From Patescibacteria group bacterium (GTDB taxonomy: Bacteria; Patescibacteriota; Minisyncoccia; Phycocordibacterales; GWA1-40-21): 39,959 bases of DNA. How positions within the stretch are numbered: the first letter of the stretch is position 1; every line of letters starts with the position of its first letter. The notes below the pieces were generated by a model. It did not search any database and was not told the origin of the DNA. It was given only the letters and a program-made list of their open reading frames with translations. The stretch lies in the NCBI GenBank assembly GCA_018968925.1, contig JAGWZI010000004.1, positions 1 through 39,959 of the forward strand, given 5' to 3'. Both the position numbers and the translations under genes were made by a program. Below are positions 37,222 to 39,959 of the stretch, piece after piece.

Positions 37222-37401
37222 TCAGGACGCTTTTGTTTCCTGGCGTGCCTCCAACACGTGCTCGCGATAATTCGACGTCTCGCTCCAACGACCCTTTTCC
37301 CCTCTTTCTGGGTGCTGGGGCGAGATATAACAGACGCCGCCTCCTTTAGGAATTCTTCGATCCGGGTCCGGCAATTTCTTTCCGGGAATCTCCACATTCA
37401 T
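37222..37401 (-). CDS. Small hypothetical protein
   Basis: MNVEIPGKKLPDPDRRIPKGGGVCYISPQHPERGEKGRWSETSNYREHVLEARQETKAS; GGGAG SD upstream; terminator downstream. Confidence 0.5.
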   Translation of the reverse strand: MNVEIPGKKLPDPDRRIPKGGGVCYISPQHPERGEKGRWSETSNYREHVLEARQETKAS

Positions 37402-37497
37402 ATTTTCTGTCTCCCAAAATATGAGTTGAACCTTCGAAGACCTCCTTCCGGATACAATTATAAACCGCTTATTTCCGCCGTCAAACACTGCATAGGT

Positions 37498-39840
37498 CTA
37501 TGCCGCCGACTTGCGCGCATATGACAGTTTCACCCCTTCCGAAACCTGCATCCAGAAAAACGCCCAGACCCAAATCACGGCGACCCAGAACAGCGGCGCG
37601 GCGGCCATGAACCAGCCGAAGAGCGCGCAGAGCGTGGCGAGAATCTGGGTGATCGTCGTCGCGAGAATGACGGGACGGCTCGGCAAGAAGCGCCACCACG
37701 GTTTTTCGGTATGCGCGACATAGATGAGCATGTGCCCGCCGATCGTGAGCTTCAGGAAGAAGAGCGTTTCGACGACCGGAAGCGGCAGATGGAACACGCT
37801 CGTGGCAAGAAAGAACATCAGGAGACTGTTGACGACGCCGATGAGACCGAAGAGACTGCTCAAGGTGAAACGACGAGCAACATTGATCGATGACGGGCTG
37901 TTCGCCGCGGCAACGCGATTGAACGCGAGCGAGATGATCGGCAAATCGTTGAGGAACGCGATCAGGATGAGCTCGACCGGGGTCAACGGGTACGCGCCGT
38001 AAATGACGCCGAGCACGGCGATCGTCACGATGAGGCGCAGGCTTTCCGAAATGCGATAGACCGAATAGCTGTAGAGACGGGCGAAGATCTTGCGCGCTTC
38101 GATGATGGCCGTCTCGATAACGGCAATGCCCGGAGTCAGAAGAACGATATCCGCCGCGCTTTTGAGCGCGTCGACAGCATTCGAGACGGCGATGCCGACG
38201 TCGGCGATCTTGATCGCCGGCAGATCGTTCACGCCGTCGCCCGTGACGGCGACTTCGAAGTCGCGCTTGGCGGCTTCGACGAGCTTCAATTTGTCTTCCG
38301 GCAGGATCTCGGCAAACACGTCCTTGTCGCCCCACCACGGCGCGCCGATGACGGACAGGTCCGCCGCATCGAGATCCTTTTTTGAAACGACGCCGTCCGG
38401 CAGGCCGAGCTTGTTCGCGATGCGTTCGCTCACCGCCACGCTGTCGCCCGTGAGTATCTTCACGCCGATGCCGTTTTCTTTCAAGAACTGAACAACATTC
38501 GGCGCGTCGTCGAAGAGCGAATCGGACAGGAGAATGAGCCCGAGGAATTGCATGCGCTCTTCTTTGTCGCCTGCTGCTTCCGCGACCGCCAGGCTCCGGT
38601 AGCCGTTTTTTGCGGATTCGTCCGCATCGTGCCGCACGTCCGCCGCGAACGGTGCGGCCGCACCAGAGAGGCCGAGAACCGTTTCGACCGCACCGACCGT
38701 CACGCACGAGCGCGCGCCGCGTTCATCGGTAAGAACCGCCGTACTGCGCTTGCGTTCCGAATCGCCGGGAATGATCCGGACAACGGACCTGTCGTTCCTG
38801 ATGCCGAGTTCGTTGCACTTGCCGACGATCGCCTGGTTCAGCGGATTCTTCTCCTGGCTCGCCGTCGCGAGCGCAAGCCGCAAGAGATCCGCGTCGGAAT
38901 GACGGTCATCATAGCGGATGATCTTCTCGACGGTGATCGCATTTTTTGTCAGCGTGCCGGTCTTGTCGGACAGGAGCAGGTTGACGTTCGCGAGGTTTTC
39001 AAGGGCGGACAGACGCCGGACGATCGTCTCGCGCTTCGACAGTTCGAGCACGCCGAAGCCGATGATAAGGCTCATGACGGTCGGCAGGCTGATGGGAATG
39101 CCGGCGATGACGAGTGCGAGATCGAGCGTCAGAACCTCGAGAAACGGCGCATGTTGTCCGATGAGAATGGCCGAAAGGATGATAACGGCAATAAGGCTGA
39201 GAACGGACAGGAATTTCGAGATGCGCAGGATGTCTTCCTCGAGCAAACTGCGGCGGCGGACGTTTTCGACGAGCGTCATGGTCTTGCCGAAATTCGTCCG
39301 GGCGCCCGTCGCGGTCACTCGGGCGACGGCGAAACCGGTCGTGATGAACGAACCGGAATACAGCGGGTCGCCGAGGTGTTTCTCTTTCGGCAAGCTCTCG
39401 CCGGTCAGCTGCGATTCGTTCGCCGTAACGTTTTCCCCTTCGACGATCGCCGCGTCCGCCGGCACGATCGCGCCGACATCGAGACGGATCGCGTCGTCCG
39501 GCACAAGATCGCCCGCCGGGATCCATGCCCACGCTCCGTCGCGGAGCGTCTTCACTTCGACGGAAAGCTTCTTTTCCAGTTTTTTCACTGCGTCGTCCGC
39601 CTTTCGTTCCTGCCAGAAGCTTACGAAAAAGTTGAGCAATGCGAGAACGAGAATGAAATAGAAATCAAAGACATTGCCGGCCGCAAGCGAGAGGAACGCC
39701 GCGGCAAAAAGCATGAGCGCGATCGGCGAAACGAGCCATGACAGGAACTTCAGGAGCGCGCTCCGCTTCTTCTCGGCGATTTCGTTTGGGCCGAATCGTT
39801 TGAGATTTTCTTTCGCTTGTGCCGCCGTCAAACCTTGCAT
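37498..39840 (-). CDS. P-type ATPase, P3A (H+-ATPase)-like
   Basis: MQGLTAAQAKENLKRFGPNEI...NESQLTGESLP...RRLSALENLANVNLLLSDKTGTLTKN...VAVTGDGVNDLPAIKIADVGIAV. Confidence 0.93.
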   Translation of the reverse strand: MQGLTAAQAKENLKRFGPNEIAEKKRSALLKFLSWLVSPIALMLFAAAFLSLAAGNVFDFYFILVLALLNFFVSFWQERKADDAVKKLEKKLSVEVKTLRDGAWAWIPAGDLVPDDAIRLDVGAIVPADAAIVEGENVTANESQLTGESLPKEKHLGDPLYSGSFITTGFAVARVTATGARTNFGKTMTLVENVRRRSLLEEDILRISKFLSVLSLIAVIILSAILIGQHAPFLEVLTLDLALVIAGIPISLPTVMSLIIGFGVLELSKRETIVRRLSALENLANVNLLLSDKTGTLTKNAITVEKIIRYDDRHSDADLLRLALATASQEKNPLNQAIVGKCNELGIRNDRSVVRIIPGDSERKRSTAVLTDERGARSCVTVGAVETVLGLSGAAAPFAADVRHDADESAKNGYRSLAVAEAAGDKEERMQFLGLILLSDSLFDDAPNVVQFLKENGIGVKILTGDSVAVSERIANKLGLPDGVVSKKDLDAADLSVIGAPWWGDKDVFAEILPEDKLKLVEAAKRDFEVAVTGDGVNDLPAIKIADVGIAVSNAVDALKSAADIVLLTPGIAVIETAIIEARKIFARLYSYSVYRISESLRLIVTIAVLGVIYGAYPLTPVELILIAFLNDLPIISLAFNRVAAANSPSSINVARRFTLSSLFGLIGVVNSLLMFFLATSVFHLPLPVVETLFFLKLTIGGHMLIYVAHTEKPWWRFLPSRPVILATTITQILATLCALFGWFMAAAPLFWVAVIWVWAFFWMQVSEGVKLSYARKSAA

Positions 39841-39887
39841 GCATGCAGTATAGCAAACCGCCGTTCGGCACAAGGCACGCCAATCTG

Positions 39888-39959
39888 TGCGCCCAGTAGG
39901 AATCGGACCTACGACCGTCTCCTTAAAAGGGAGCTGCTCTACCAACTGAGCTATGGGCG
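39888..39959 (-). tRNA. tRNA-Lys(TTT), 5' nucleotide cut by the window end
   Basis: CGCCCATAGCTCAGTTGGTAGAGCA GCTCC CTTTTAA GGAGA CGGTC GTAGG TCCGATT CCTAC TGGGCGC-A. Confidence 0.88.

Noticed and set aside
37481-38707. 408-aa minus ORF overlapping the P-type ATPase in another frame
   Set aside because: Arg-rich shadow frame of a clearly coding ATPase gene.

Overview
About 40 kb of a GC-rich bacterial chromosome that looks like Candidate Phyla Radiation (Patescibacteria, probably Parcubacteria-like; this is inferred from gene content and short hypothetical membrane proteins). Contents, in window order: a mechanosensitive-channel-like gene; rplJ-rplL with an L10 leader; an inverse-strand str/S10 cluster (rpsL-rpsG-fusA-tuf-rpsJ-rplC-rplD-rplW-rplB) that stops after rplB; an M50 protease; rpmB; a two-gene split ComEC; RNase HI with a C-terminal viroplasmin-like domain; cupin; rlmH; a SpoU methyltransferase; an IGPS-like protein; a nitroreductase/HxlR divergent pair; a PduO-type adenosyltransferase; hemerythrin; rplS; an RluD-type synthase; a pilus locus with a fused PilM-PilN; DedA; a RuvX fused to a MetRS-C/Trbp111-type tRNA-binding domain; an MGMT-like protein; a nucleotide kinase; recJ; tpiA; rpsT; ruvA; mutM; DoxX; and a P3A-like P-type ATPase. 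There are seven tRNAs (His, Leu, Val, Arg-UCU, Ser, Arg-GCG, Lys), none with an encoded CCA. Best leads for something new: (1) two copies of a long hairpin with a conserved 22-nt loop in convergent gaps 6 kb apart; (2) the RuvX/tRNA-binding-domain fusion; (3) a recurrent leaderless promoter layout, TANNNT about 6 nt before the start codon; (4) an AT-rich island beside tRNA-His encoding a kinase-fold-like protein with an HRN instead of HRD motif. No CRISPR array, transposase or prophage was seen. All family calls were made by eye, with no database search.
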